DNA of 48,036 nucleotides from an uncultured Pelagibacteraceae bacterium (lineage in GTDB: Bacteria > Pseudomonadota > Alphaproteobacteria > Pelagibacterales > Pelagibacteraceae): positions 1-48,036 of the forward strand of contig CACCGK010000005.1 in the NCBI GenBank assembly GCA_902545555.1, given 5' to 3'. Below the pieces are notes generated by a model, which saw only the letters and a program-made list of their open reading frames with translations, did not search any database and was not told the DNA's origin. Of the stretch, positions 25,495 through 33,922 are shown piece by piece. A program made the translations under genes and the position numbers. Position 1 is the stretch's first letter, and each line of letters begins with the position of its first letter.

Positions 25495-26976
25495 TTACCT
25501 GATTGAGAAGGGGTCTAAAGAAGGTTCGTCTGATGTATAGAACCAAGTTGTTTTTACTCTTGTATAGTCTTTAATTGAGTCAATTCCTGCTTCTTTACCA
25601 TATCCACTATCTTTGATACCCCCAAATGGAGCTGAGGGTGAAATTAATCTATAAGTATTTACAAATGTTATTCCTGCTCGGATAGCATTAGATACCCTCA
25701 TGCCTCTTGCAAGATCACTGGTATAAACACCTGAAGAAAGACCATATTGATTGTCGTTCATTAATTTTATTACTTCTTTTTCAGTATCAAATTTCATCAC
25801 TGATAAAACAGGTCCAAAAAGTTCATTTTCAGCAGCTGGTAAATTATGATTTTTACACTCAATAATTGTTGGTGGGAAATAATAACCTTCATTTGAAAAA
25901 GGATGTCTTTTACCACCACATTTAATTTTTCCACCTTGTTCAACAGTTAATTTAATATTTTTTTCTATTACCTCTAGTTGTTTAAAGTTACTTAAGGGAC
26001 CCATTTCTGTATCAGAGTCCATTGGAGCGCCTATTTTAATTTTTTCCGCTCTTGATACTAATTTATCTAAAAATTCATTATAAATTCCTTTTTGTAAGTA
26101 CAACCTTGAACCTGCTATACAGCTTTGACCACTTGCTCCAAATATTCCAGCGGTTATTCCATTAATTGCATTTTCTTGTTTAGCATCATCAAAAACAGCT
26201 ACAGGACTTTTTCCACCTAACTCTAAACTTACCTCAGATAAATTTTCTGCAGAGTTTCTAATTATATGTCTTGCAGTTTCAGGACCTCCTGTAAAAGCTA
26301 CTTTCTCAACTAAGTTGTGAGTAGTTAAAGCTTTACCACATGGATCTCCAAGACCAGAAACTACATTTATAACACCTTTTGGTATTCCAGTTTCTTCAAC
26401 TAACTTTGCAAACTCAAACATAGTTGCTGGTGCTAATTCAGAACATTTAATTACTACTGTATTACCCATAGCTAAAGCTGGAGCAACTTTTGTTGCAGTT
26501 AAAAACATTTGAGAATTCCAGGGAATGATAGCTGCAATAACACCTATTGGAATTCTTGTTGTGATCGCTTGAATATTTGGTTTATCTATTGGAAGAACTG
26601 TTCCTTCGACTTTATCAGCTAAACCTGCATAATAATCATAATATTCTGCAATGTATTTTGCTTGTTGATAAGTTTCTCTGTACAGTTTTCCTGTATCAAT
26701 TGTTTCAATCTTTCCTAATAATTCAGAATTTTCTCTAAGCTTATTTCCAATGGCTCTTAAATATTTTGCTCTATCTCTTGCAAGCATCTTTGGCCATTCA
26801 CCTTCAAAGGCTTTTTGTGCAGCTTTTACAGCTCTATCCACATCATTTGCGCTAGCTTGAGGTACTACAGCCCAAGGCTTATTATTTTCTGGATTTAAAG
26901 TTTCAAAAGTTTTTTTTGTATTAGAGTCTACCCACTGACCATCTATAAACATTTGATATTTTTTTAACTCAGGCAT
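25495..26976 (-). CDS. NAD(P)-dependent aldehyde dehydrogenase
   Basis: A 493-residue ALDH-superfamily enzyme oxidising an aldehyde to its carboxylate. Catalytic residues are in place: Asn154 in IPWNSQ, the general base Glu252 in SLELGGKSP, and the nucleophile Cys286 in ASGQSCIAGS. The N-terminus has the betaine-aldehyde-dehydrogenase style MFIDGQWVDSNTKKTFETLN. It overlaps the upstream hydrolase gene by 8 bases and ends a four-gene operon headed by a flavin monooxygenase, so the aldehyde is probably the product of ring or chain cleavage by the earlier enzymes. Substrate unknown. Confidence 0.92.
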   Translation of the reverse strand: MPELKKYQMFIDGQWVDSNTKKTFETLNPENNKPWAVVPQASANDVDRAVKAAQKAFEGEWPKMLARDRAKYLRAIGNKLRENSELLGKIETIDTGKLYRETYQQAKYIAEYYDYYAGLADKVEGTVLPIDKPNIQAITTRIPIGVIAAIIPWNSQMFLTATKVAPALAMGNTVVIKCSELAPATMFEFAKLVEETGIPKGVINVVSGLGDPCGKALTTHNLVEKVAFTGGPETARHIIRNSAENLSEVSLELGGKSPVAVFDDAKQENAINGITAGIFGASGQSCIAGSRLYLQKGIYNEFLDKLVSRAEKIKIGAPMDSDTEMGPLSNFKQLEVIEKNIKLTVEQGGKIKCGGKRHPFSNEGYYFPPTIIECKNHNLPAAENELFGPVLSVMKFDTEKEVIKLMNDNQYGLSSGVYTSDLARGMRVSNAIRAGITFVNTYRLISPSAPFGGIKDSGYGKEAGIDSIKDYTRVKTTWFYTSDEPSLDPFSIR

Positions 26977-27754
26977 TATTTATATGTTTCATTATTGCAT
27001 TATTTACTTCATCTGCATATTCAATAGTGCATAGATGCTTTCCATTTTTGATTTCAACATATGTTGAATTTTGTATATCTTTGTTTAAATTTTTCGACAT
27101 ATTAGGTGTAGATCCTGGATCATCTGATCCTGTTATTATTAAGGTATTTGTTTTTATATTTTTTATATTTTCTAGATTGTCCTTATAATTTGCAAACACC
27201 TCATAAGATTTAATAAAATTTTCTTGGTCAATTCCTTTCTTATTAAGAGTATTCATAAACTCATCATATAACTCAGGATTTTGCTCAAGGTATTTATCTG
27301 AAAACCATCTCTTCATTGCCATTTGCGATATTGGCATATTTTTTTTTGCTAAATTAACTCTATCAATTACATTTTGTCTTTCTTCATCTGTTCTTTTGTA
27401 TGTAGTAGATATTAGAGTTAAGGAATTTAAATAATTTTGGTATTTTGAGGAAAATTCAATTGCAATCAAGGATCCAATAGAAAATCCAATTAAATTAAAT
27501 TTCTCTATATTTAAGTTATTTACCAGATTTGACAATTGATCTGTAAAATTTTCCATTGTTAATTTTTGCGAATTAAAAGGTGTTTTTCCATGTCCTAACA
27601 GATCGTAAGTTATAAATGAATTGTCCTTAAAAAATTCAATTTGTGGTTTCCACATTTGTTGATTTAAACCAACACCATGAATAAAAATTATAGGTAAAGA
27701 ATTCTTGTTATTAAAATAATAATGATTTTGATTTTTATCAAAATTATAAGACAT
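26969..27754 (-). CDS. Alpha/beta hydrolase
   Basis: A 261-residue alpha/beta-hydrolase-fold protein. The oxyanion-hole strand is PIIFIHGVGLNQQMW, the nucleophile elbow G90-F-S92-I-G94, and the acid and base are suggested by TGSDDPGSTP and NGKHLCTIEY. It is similar in size and style to enol-lactone hydrolase (PcaD) and RutD enzymes, which would split an ester, lactone or carbamate. I use the ATG at 27754 rather than the preceding TTG. It lies 3 bases after the DUF1185 stop codon. Confidence 0.88.
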   Translation of the reverse strand: MSYNFDKNQNHYYFNNKNSLPIIFIHGVGLNQQMWKPQIEFFKDNSFITYDLLGHGKTPFNSQKLTMENFTDQLSNLVNNLNIEKFNLIGFSIGSLIAIEFSSKYQNYLNSLTLISTTYKRTDEERQNVIDRVNLAKKNMPISQMAMKRWFSDKYLEQNPELYDEFMNTLNKKGIDQENFIKSYEVFANYKDNLENIKNIKTNTLIITGSDDPGSTPNMSKNLNKDIQNSTYVEIKNGKHLCTIEYADEVNNAIMKHINNA

Positions 27755-27757
27755 CAA

Positions 27758-28342
27758 TTAGTTATCGATGCCCATCTCTTTCATGTCTTGATATCTATCA
27801 CCCGTTCTTGCATGAGCTCGTCCAGTTGGAGCGCCTCCAATTGCAACAACTATTTCATCTTCGTTTGGTGCATCATGAATTGTAAATTCATGTGTTAGAT
27901 AAAAAGGTCTTAATCCAGCATCAGTTTTATGCATCATTGGAATTGAAATTTTTGCACCTGCCGGACCTCTGGTATTTGTAAAACTTAAATAGGAAGTACC
28001 ACCAACGGCATCTCTAAATTTATTTCCAAATCTTAAAGTATGAATAAATGCAGATGCGTGTTCTATTTCACCATTTAATCCAACCATGGCAGCTTTTCCA
28101 TAAGCTAAAATTTTTTCTCCTGATCCAATTTCTTTTGTTAACTCCGGCACCAAAAGATCTCCTAATTGAGGTGCAAGATCTAATATTTCTGGTTTCAAAT
28201 CTTCTACAAAACCTTTTCCAGCCCAAGGATTTTCTATGACAGCTGCAACTGAAACTAGCAGAACAGGCTCTTTTGCTCTTTTTCCACCTTCAATAAAAGT
28301 TTTATCTACAAATTTTGTAAATTTTCTTAGTTTTAAATCCAT
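27758..28342 (-). CDS. Amino-acid synthesis family protein (DUF1185)
   Basis: A 194-residue cytoplasmic protein of the PF06684 family, whose known structures show a chorismate-mutase-like fold and no proven reaction. Recognisable blocks are VLLVSVAAVIENPWAG, then GEKILAYGKAAMVGLNGEIEHASA, GGTSYLSFTNTRGPAGA, and IPMMHKTDAGLRPFYLTHEF. The C-terminal GGAPTGRAHARTGDRYQDM is typical. It lies 3 bases from each neighbour in the operon, so it likely acts on the same substrate as the flavin monooxygenase and hydrolase. Confidence 0.88.
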   Translation of the reverse strand: MDLKLRKFTKFVDKTFIEGGKRAKEPVLLVSVAAVIENPWAGKGFVEDLKPEILDLAPQLGDLLVPELTKEIGSGEKILAYGKAAMVGLNGEIEHASAFIHTLRFGNKFRDAVGGTSYLSFTNTRGPAGAKISIPMMHKTDAGLRPFYLTHEFTIHDAPNEDEIVVAIGGAPTGRAHARTGDRYQDMKEMGIDN

Positions 28343-28345
28343 TAA

Positions 28346-29512
28346 CTAGCTTGCTCTTTGAATATTTGTGTCTACTGGTTTTATATTGGGAATAACTTCT
28401 TCTGTAAATAATTTGACACTTTTCATACAATCTTCATGTTTTATACCTGGAAAGTTAGACCAGACTTGTAAATTTTGAAGATTTAATTCTTGCTGAAGTT
28501 CTTTTATTTTTTCTATTACAAACTCAGGTGTTCCAAATAAAAGATTTCTTTTATGAAGAAATTCATAATTTAATAAATCAAGCTTATTTTTTGTTTCTGG
28601 TAATTTTTCATCTGGATCCATATGATTTCCCAATCCTCTCCAATGACAAACCCATCTCATATAATTTACTATATGTTCTCCAGCCATCTTTTCAGCCTCT
28701 TCCATAGTTTCTGCAACAAACATATCTCTAACCAAACTAATACCTTCACCTAGAGGTACATCTCTATTTTCAGCTTTAGATTTTGCCTGTTTATAAATTT
28801 CAAATCTTTTTTTCAAAGCTTTTACAGTTGGGATCCACATAATTGTATTAAGTCCATTTTCTGCTGCCCACTCAATTGATCTTTCTCCATCAACTACTTG
28901 AGAAATTGGTGGAAAAGGTTTTTGATAAGGTTTTGGTAATACAGATATTTGTTTTAATTCATTTGTTTTTAAATCTACAACATTTTCTTTTGGAGGACTC
29001 ATGTCGTGTTGCCAAATAAAATTAGGAGATGGATAAGTATAAAATTCTCCTTGATGTGAAAAGAAGTCCTTAGACCATGCTTTTTTCATTATGTCTAATG
29101 TTTCTGAAAATAGTCTAAAATTTTTTGCTTGGTCTTTTAAGTCAGCTTCTTTGTTCATGTTGATGGCTTCTCTCCCATAAACACCTCTACCAATACCTAC
29201 TTCTACTCTTCCTTTTGACATTTGATCGAGTGTTGCAATATCTTCTGCGAGTCTTATAGGATTATGAAACGTAATTACGTTACAAGCTTGTCCTAAGCGT
29301 ATATTTTTAGTTCTTGCTGCAGCATCTGTGCACATCATTAGTGGATTAGTACAAGACTCCATTCCTTCATGATTAAAATGATGCTCGGTATACCAAATTG
29401 AATTCCAATTATTTTGATCACAATATTCTGTGATCTCTCTAGCTTCGTCTAATAGTTGGGTATAGGGTTTTTTATCCCAATTAGTAGTATTACAAAAATA
29501 TCCAAAGTTCAT
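28346..29512 (-). CDS. Luciferase-like flavin-dependent monooxygenase
   Basis: A 388-residue member of the LLM (bacterial luciferase) superfamily, which uses reduced FMN and oxygen. The TIM-barrel signature parts are visible: NSIWYTEHHFNHEG, IRLGQACNVITFHNPIRLAEDIATLDQMS and GRVEVGIGRGVYGREA. I chose the ATG at 29512 because a full AAAGGAGG ribosome-binding site sits just before it and residue 1 begins MNFGYFCN, the usual start of the fold; a longer frame upstream lacks both. It is the first gene of the four-gene operon running to 25495. No flavin reductase is in the window. Confidence 0.9.
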   Translation of the reverse strand: MNFGYFCNTTNWDKKPYTQLLDEAREITEYCDQNNWNSIWYTEHHFNHEGMESCTNPLMMCTDAAARTKNIRLGQACNVITFHNPIRLAEDIATLDQMSKGRVEVGIGRGVYGREAINMNKEADLKDQAKNFRLFSETLDIMKKAWSKDFFSHQGEFYTYPSPNFIWQHDMSPPKENVVDLKTNELKQISVLPKPYQKPFPPISQVVDGERSIEWAAENGLNTIMWIPTVKALKKRFEIYKQAKSKAENRDVPLGEGISLVRDMFVAETMEEAEKMAGEHIVNYMRWVCHWRGLGNHMDPDEKLPETKNKLDLLNYEFLHKRNLLFGTPEFVIEKIKELQQELNLQNLQVWSNFPGIKHEDCMKSVKLFTEEVIPNIKPVDTNIQRAS

Positions 29513-29516
29513 AAAG

Positions 29517-29524
29517 CCTCCTTT
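29517..29524 (-). promoter_or_regulatory. Strong ribosome-binding site that fixes the LLM start
   Basis: On the minus strand this reads AAAGGAGG, an almost complete anti-16S match 4 bases before the ATG at 29512. It overlaps one arm of an A+T-rich inverted repeat (CTTTAAA / TTTAAAG at 29521-29540), so a weak hairpin could partly hide the site. Confidence 0.6.
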
Positions 29525-29617
29525 AAAAATTAATTTAAAGACGACCGATCCCACTTTCGTAAATTTTTGAATTTAACGACGAGTTATGTATCGCTTTATT
29601 TTTAAACTTTATAATTA

Positions 29618-30586
29618 CTAACGTTGATATTCAATAAATTTCTTTAAAGATTCGTTGAGAAATTTCTCATAAATTTCACCATTATTTTTATATTTTCTTT
29701 TATTTAAAAATGATGGGTCCATTTTGAAATCATAGGAAGGTTCAAAGAAAAAAGGAACGGATAGCCTCCTACTTTTATTCCACAAAACTCTATGATTGGT
29801 TGCTTTAAATTTACCCTTACTTAAATATTCTAAAGCTCTTCCCGTATTTACTACTAAAGCCTTTTTATTAAATGGTACGTCATACCATTTTTTGTTTTTT
29901 CTATTTTGTACTTGTAATCCACCTTTTCTATCTTGGTAGAGAACTGTAAATATTCCACTATCAACATGAGTTTCACAACCAAGCGCTACTCCATCTTGTT
30001 TAGATATTTCTACTGGTTCATTTTGATTTGGGTAATAATTAAATCTTAATGTACTTAAAGTTTTTAATCTTGAAAAAGCTATACTAGAAATATCAGGATT
30101 TTTTTTATTAAGTTTAATTACACTTTTAAACAAAGTTTCACTCAATCTATAAATATTATCAAAATATTTGTTTAAAATATTAATCGAGCGTTTATTTAAA
30201 CACTTACCAAGATTAAGAAATTCTATGTATTGATTATTTAGATTTGAAGAATATTCTTTAGTTACTTTTAAATCACCTATATCTAAACCTTCTTTTCCAT
30301 TCACATTGTTAGGAAAATATCCTCGGTATAAATTTTTATTTTTTTTATTCCATTTTTTAGGTGCTAATTTTCTTTTCGTTTTGACTGGTAAATTAAAAAA
30401 TTTGTTTCCAACCTCACATGTTTTTTTAATTTCTTTCAGATTAATTCCATGTCCAGTAATTTGAAAAAATCCTACATTGATACAAGCTTTTTCAATTTCT
30501 TTAATTGTTTTAAATGCATTTTGATTTTCGAAATTATTTTCAATTAACGATGATATATTTATTGTTGGTATAAAGTTCTTGTTCAT
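29618..30586 (-). CDS. Isopenicillin-N-synthase-like Fe(II)/2OG dioxygenase
   Basis: A 322-residue oxygenase of the IPNS/2OG-Fe(II) superfamily. The N-terminal DIOX_N-like part (PTINISSLIE to GFFQITGHGI, 7-48) is followed by the double-stranded-helix core with iron ligands His207 and Asp209 in CETHVDSGIF and His265 in KATNHRVLW, and the co-substrate motif R274-x-S276 in RRLSVPFF. No substrate can be told; members hydroxylate amino acids, nucleobases or form ethylene. The start codon lies inside the end of the EamA gene (4-base overlap), so the two are co-translated. Confidence 0.85.
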   Translation of the reverse strand: MNKNFIPTINISSLIENNFENQNAFKTIKEIEKACINVGFFQITGHGINLKEIKKTCEVGNKFFNLPVKTKRKLAPKKWNKKNKNLYRGYFPNNVNGKEGLDIGDLKVTKEYSSNLNNQYIEFLNLGKCLNKRSINILNKYFDNIYRLSETLFKSVIKLNKKNPDISSIAFSRLKTLSTLRFNYYPNQNEPVEISKQDGVALGCETHVDSGIFTVLYQDRKGGLQVQNRKNKKWYDVPFNKKALVVNTGRALEYLSKGKFKATNHRVLWNKSRRLSVPFFFEPSYDFKMDPSFLNKRKYKNNGEIYEKFLNESLKKFIEYQR

Positions 30587-31536
30587 CTTCTAACTGGTGT
30601 TTCTGTTGCAATATATTGATCTCTAACTCTCTCTCTCATATAAATATAAATTCCAGCAGCTATAATACATGCAACACCAATAAATGTTCTAGTCGTTGGC
30701 ACTTCATTAAATAAAAAGTAGCCAGGTATCATTGACATGATTATTAATGAGTACTCAAATAAAGAAACAACAGATGGTGATGCAACTATATACGCTGAGA
30801 AAATACAAACAAAAGCTATTGATGCAGCAAAACCAAAAAATAAAATAAATTTCCATGTATATTCAATATTTGAAAACCATTCTCTAAATATGAATTGTAT
30901 TGTTGGATCAAAGTTTGGATTATTTAGCTGACCACTACCCATAAAAATATACAATATTACACATAAAAATATTGCAATTAGATAAAAGTAATACAGCTGG
31001 GTGTTAACATCATCTTTATCAGATGTATATTTGGTGATTGTCATAGAGGCGGCATAACAAAATGCACAAAAAACTGGCAAAAGATTTCGATATTCAAAAT
31101 CTGAAAAATTTGGATTTAAGACTATAAAAACACCAACAAAACCAAAAACAATTGCTGACCATCTTCTAATACCAATAGTTTCTTTTAAGAATAACTTTGC
31201 AAATATTGATACGAAAAAAGGGGAGGAAAAAAATAGGGCATTTGCTGTTGCTAGAGGCATAAAAGTTAATGAGATAAAAAACGCTGAAAAAGCAATAAAA
31301 TGCAAAACCACTCTTAGTATTGTTAAAAAAGGATAGTGAGTTTTAAGAGAGACTTTTTGTTTTCTGAATTTTATGTAACCAAACAGCAAAATGGCTGCAA
31401 CAAAATATCTTCCAAAAAATATTTCATATAATGCTGCTTTTTCAAAAATAAATTTAATTAAAGCATCCTGCATTGCAAAAAATGTCATTGCAGTAATTAT
31501 TAGAAGTATACCTTTTGAATTATTATTAGCGCTCAT
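30583..31536 (-). CDS. EamA/DMT-family transporter
   Basis: A 317-residue permease with ten hydrophobic helices in two EamA repeats (LLIITAMTFFAMQDALIKFI at the start; a second repeat from about residue 155). A positively charged C-terminal tail follows. It precedes and overlaps the IPNS-like oxygenase by 4 bases, suggesting it moves that enzyme's substrate or product. The substrate is not deducible from sequence. Confidence 0.87.
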   Translation of the reverse strand: MSANNNSKGILLIITAMTFFAMQDALIKFIFEKAALYEIFFGRYFVAAILLFGYIKFRKQKVSLKTHYPFLTILRVVLHFIAFSAFFISLTFMPLATANALFFSSPFFVSIFAKLFLKETIGIRRWSAIVFGFVGVFIVLNPNFSDFEYRNLLPVFCAFCYAASMTITKYTSDKDDVNTQLYYFYLIAIFLCVILYIFMGSGQLNNPNFDPTIQFIFREWFSNIEYTWKFILFFGFAASIAFVCIFSAYIVASPSVVSLFEYSLIIMSMIPGYFLFNEVPTTRTFIGVACIIAAGIYIYMRERVRDQYIATETPVRR

Positions 31537-31576
31537 TATGCACCTATATCAAAAAAAAATTGTATAGAATATTTAA

Positions 31577-32038
31577 TTATTTCTTTAATTTAGAAGAAAA
31601 TAGAAGAGCTTCGTTTGAAAATTTTGACTTATTTTCTTCAATAAAATCTTTCATTAATTTTACTTTTTCTTCTTCAAATTCAGTGACTTTCCTTTTGCTT
31701 AAATCTATATATAGCGATATCCACTCCATAGATGCTGAAAGTTTGTTAGTTTTTTGAGAAATCATTTCCATTTTTAAATGTAATCTTTTTTTATCATGAT
31801 CAAAATAAGTTAGATTAACATCAACCATTTCTCCCTCTTTTACCTCATTTAAATATTTAGTATTAGTTTCAACAACCATTGTGCTTCTATGTAAATTTTT
31901 TGCTGCTGTTCCACCCATTTTAAATTTTTCAAGAGCAACCTCCCATGCTTGATCAAAAACAAGCACATAATAAGCCATGTTCATATGATTGTTGTAATCA
32001 ACCCATTCCTTTTTTACTTCGAAAGTTTTTAACAACAC
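31577..32038 (-). CDS. Hotdog-fold acyl-CoA thioesterase
   Basis: A 153-residue 4-hydroxybenzoyl-CoA-thioesterase-type protein. The active-site loop VDYNNHMNMAYYVLVFDQAW (residues about 13-32) with the catalytic Asp14 region is clear, then a long central beta region. It starts with GTG one base after the ProV stop codon, so it is coupled to that gene. In carnitine-degrading bacteria a thioesterase of this fold releases glycine betaine from betainyl-CoA; the ProV neighbour makes that role attractive here, but substrate assignment is inference. Confidence 0.82.
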   Translation of the reverse strand: MLLKTFEVKKEWVDYNNHMNMAYYVLVFDQAWEVALEKFKMGGTAAKNLHRSTMVVETNTKYLNEVKEGEMVDVNLTYFDHDKKRLHLKMEMISQKTNKLSASMEWISLYIDLSKRKVTEFEEEKVKLMKDFIEENKSKFSNEALLFSSKLKK

Positions 32039-32039
32039 T

Positions 32040-33065
32040 TTATGATCTTGTTAATGAAGACTGCAATTCTTGATTTGAAATGTATCCTTTTACATTTCCA
32101 CTTTTATCAACCACTTCACAATTTGAGTCAGAACAAACGATTTTTGGTAAAAAATCTTCTATAAATTCATCTTCATTTACTTTTATTAAGTTTGATTTAT
32201 CTATATCATTAGCTTGATCAGCAGTTTTCATAATAATTTTTGCCTTTATAACTTTTGCTCTATTCACATCCTTTACAAAAGCTTTTACATAATCATCAGC
32301 AGGGTTCATAATAATTTCTTCTGGGGTTCCAACTTGAACTAATTTTCCAGAATTTAATATCCCGATGTGATCTCCCAACCTTAATGACTCATCCAAATCA
32401 TGTGTAATAAATACAATAGTTTTTTTTAGTTCTGCTTGAAGATCAATCAATTGTTTTTGCATATCACTTCTAATCAGAGGATCTAGAGCGCTGAAAGCTT
32501 CATCCATTAACATTATGTCTGTATCTGTCGCTAATGCTCTTGCTAAACCAACACGTTGCTGCATTCCTCCTGATAACTGAGCAGGGTATTGATTTTCAAA
32601 ACCAGTTAGACCAACTGCATCAATTTTTTCCATTGAGATTTTGTTTCTTTCATCCTCAGTTTTTCCTTGCATTTCTAGTCCGTAACCAACATTTTGAATT
32701 ACTGTTTTATGCGGGAATAAACCAAATCTTTGAAACACCATGCTCATTTTATGTCTTCTAAATTCAATAAGTTTATCTTTATCAAGTGACATTACATTCG
32801 TGCCCTCAACTAAAATTTCACCATCAGTTGGATCGATTAGTCTATTTAAATGTCTTATTAGTGTTGATTTTCCTGATCCTGATAAACCCATACAAACAAA
32901 GGTTTCTCCTTCTTCAATTTTAAGAGAAACATTATCTAATCCAACGGTATGACCAGTTTGCTCTAAAATTTCGTCTTTTGTTGCACCATCTTTTACCATT
33001 GGCAGCACAGAAGAAGGGTTGTTTCCAAAAATTTTGTATACGTTGTTGATCTCAATTTTTGACAT
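32040..33065 (-). CDS. proV: Glycine betaine/carnitine-type ABC transporter ATPase (ProV)
   Basis: A 341-residue ATPase of the ProV/OpuAA type. The diagnostic N-terminal insertion before the ATPase domain (PMVKDGATKDEILEQTGHTVGLDNVS, 22-47) is present, as are Walker A GLSGSGKST (60-68), RRHKMSMVFQRFGLFPHKTV, signature LSGGMQQRVGLARAL and Walker B IMLMDEAFSALDP. A C-terminal CBS-like regulatory region follows from about residue 275. No ProW permease or ProX receptor lies nearby, which is unusual. A -10 element lies about 45 bases upstream. Confidence 0.9.
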   Translation of the reverse strand: MSKIEINNVYKIFGNNPSSVLPMVKDGATKDEILEQTGHTVGLDNVSLKIEEGETFVCMGLSGSGKSTLIRHLNRLIDPTDGEILVEGTNVMSLDKDKLIEFRRHKMSMVFQRFGLFPHKTVIQNVGYGLEMQGKTEDERNKISMEKIDAVGLTGFENQYPAQLSGGMQQRVGLARALATDTDIMLMDEAFSALDPLIRSDMQKQLIDLQAELKKTIVFITHDLDESLRLGDHIGILNSGKLVQVGTPEEIIMNPADDYVKAFVKDVNRAKVIKAKIIMKTADQANDIDKSNLIKVNEDEFIEDFLPKIVCSDSNCEVVDKSGNVKGYISNQELQSSLTRS

Positions 33066-33109
33066 GATGTAATGTTCTAACAGTTACAATCATCATATGT
33101 AAAACAAAT

Positions 33110-33115
33110 ATTATA
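33110..33115 (-). promoter_or_regulatory. Likely -10 element for proV
   Basis: TATAAT on the minus strand, 45 bases upstream of the proV start codon, in the 125-base divergent region with the class II aldolase gene. The -35 match is poor. The rest of this intergenic stretch is A+T-rich and I see no further clear element in it. Confidence 0.45.
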
Positions 33116-33190
33116 CAACTTATAATTGTTTTAAGAAATAACAGTTGTATTTATTTGCTTTTGCTTATTTTTTAAATAAGAATTTTATAT

Positions 33191-33922
33191 ATGGCGCAAA
33201 CAGATAAAGATGTGCGACTGGAGTTGTCTGCTCTCTATAGAATTTTGCATATGTACGGCATGACAGACCTTGCTAATCAATGTGCCGGGGCAAGATCTGC
33301 TGAAGATAAGAATTGTTCTTTTGTTCATCCATATGGAATGTTTTATGAAGAAATTACTGCTTCATCTTTAGTTAAAATTGATCAAAACGGAAAAAAATTA
33401 GATTCAGACGGACCTTGGTTAAATGACGGATGTATTAATCTTGCTCAATGGATTTTTAATAAAAGAAATGATGTAAATTTTTATGTTCACGGACATGCTA
33501 ATGATGTAATGGCAGTTGGAGGTACCAAAGAAGGTTTGATGTATCTTTCACAAGCCGCAGTTTATTTAAATCATCTTGTTGGATATATTGATTATGAATT
33601 TGTTGAGGATAAAGAATTTGGAAGCAAGTTTGAAAACCTAATTAGCAAACACGACATTTTGATTACAAGAAATCATGGATATTACACAGTAGGAAAAACT
33701 GCTGCAGAAGCATTTTTCAGAGCTTATTATCTAGAGCAAGCATGTTCAGTTCAGGTAAAAAACCTTGCAATGGGGTTAAACAAACATGAAATAGATAAAC
33801 AAAAAGCTGCATATTTTTGGGAAAACATGAGTGAATCTGATGATTATAATTATGATGGAAAAACGGAGTGGGCTGCTTTATTAAGAAAACTAGAGAGAGA
33901 ACATTCAAATTATAAAAATTAA
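33191..33922 (+). CDS. Class II aldolase/adducin-family protein
   Basis: A 243-residue protein of the L-fuculose-phosphate-aldolase/adducin fold. The family blocks are LSALYRILHMYGMTDLANQC, a serine-rich carbohydrate loop shifted to SFVHPYGMFYEEIT, and the metal-binding histidines in FYVHGHANDVMAV and in ITRNHGYYTVG. It may split a hydroxyl-bearing substrate or act as a decarboxylase; it lacks the phosphate-binding sequence that would point to a sugar phosphate. The stop codon overlaps the oxygenase ATG by one base (coupled). Confidence 0.85.
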   Translation: MAQTDKDVRLELSALYRILHMYGMTDLANQCAGARSAEDKNCSFVHPYGMFYEEITASSLVKIDQNGKKLDSDGPWLNDGCINLAQWIFNKRNDVNFYVHGHANDVMAVGGTKEGLMYLSQAAVYLNHLVGYIDYEFVEDKEFGSKFENLISKHDILITRNHGYYTVGKTAAEAFFRAYYLEQACSVQVKNLAMGLNKHEIDKQKAAYFWENMSESDDYNYDGKTEWAALLRKLEREHSNYKN

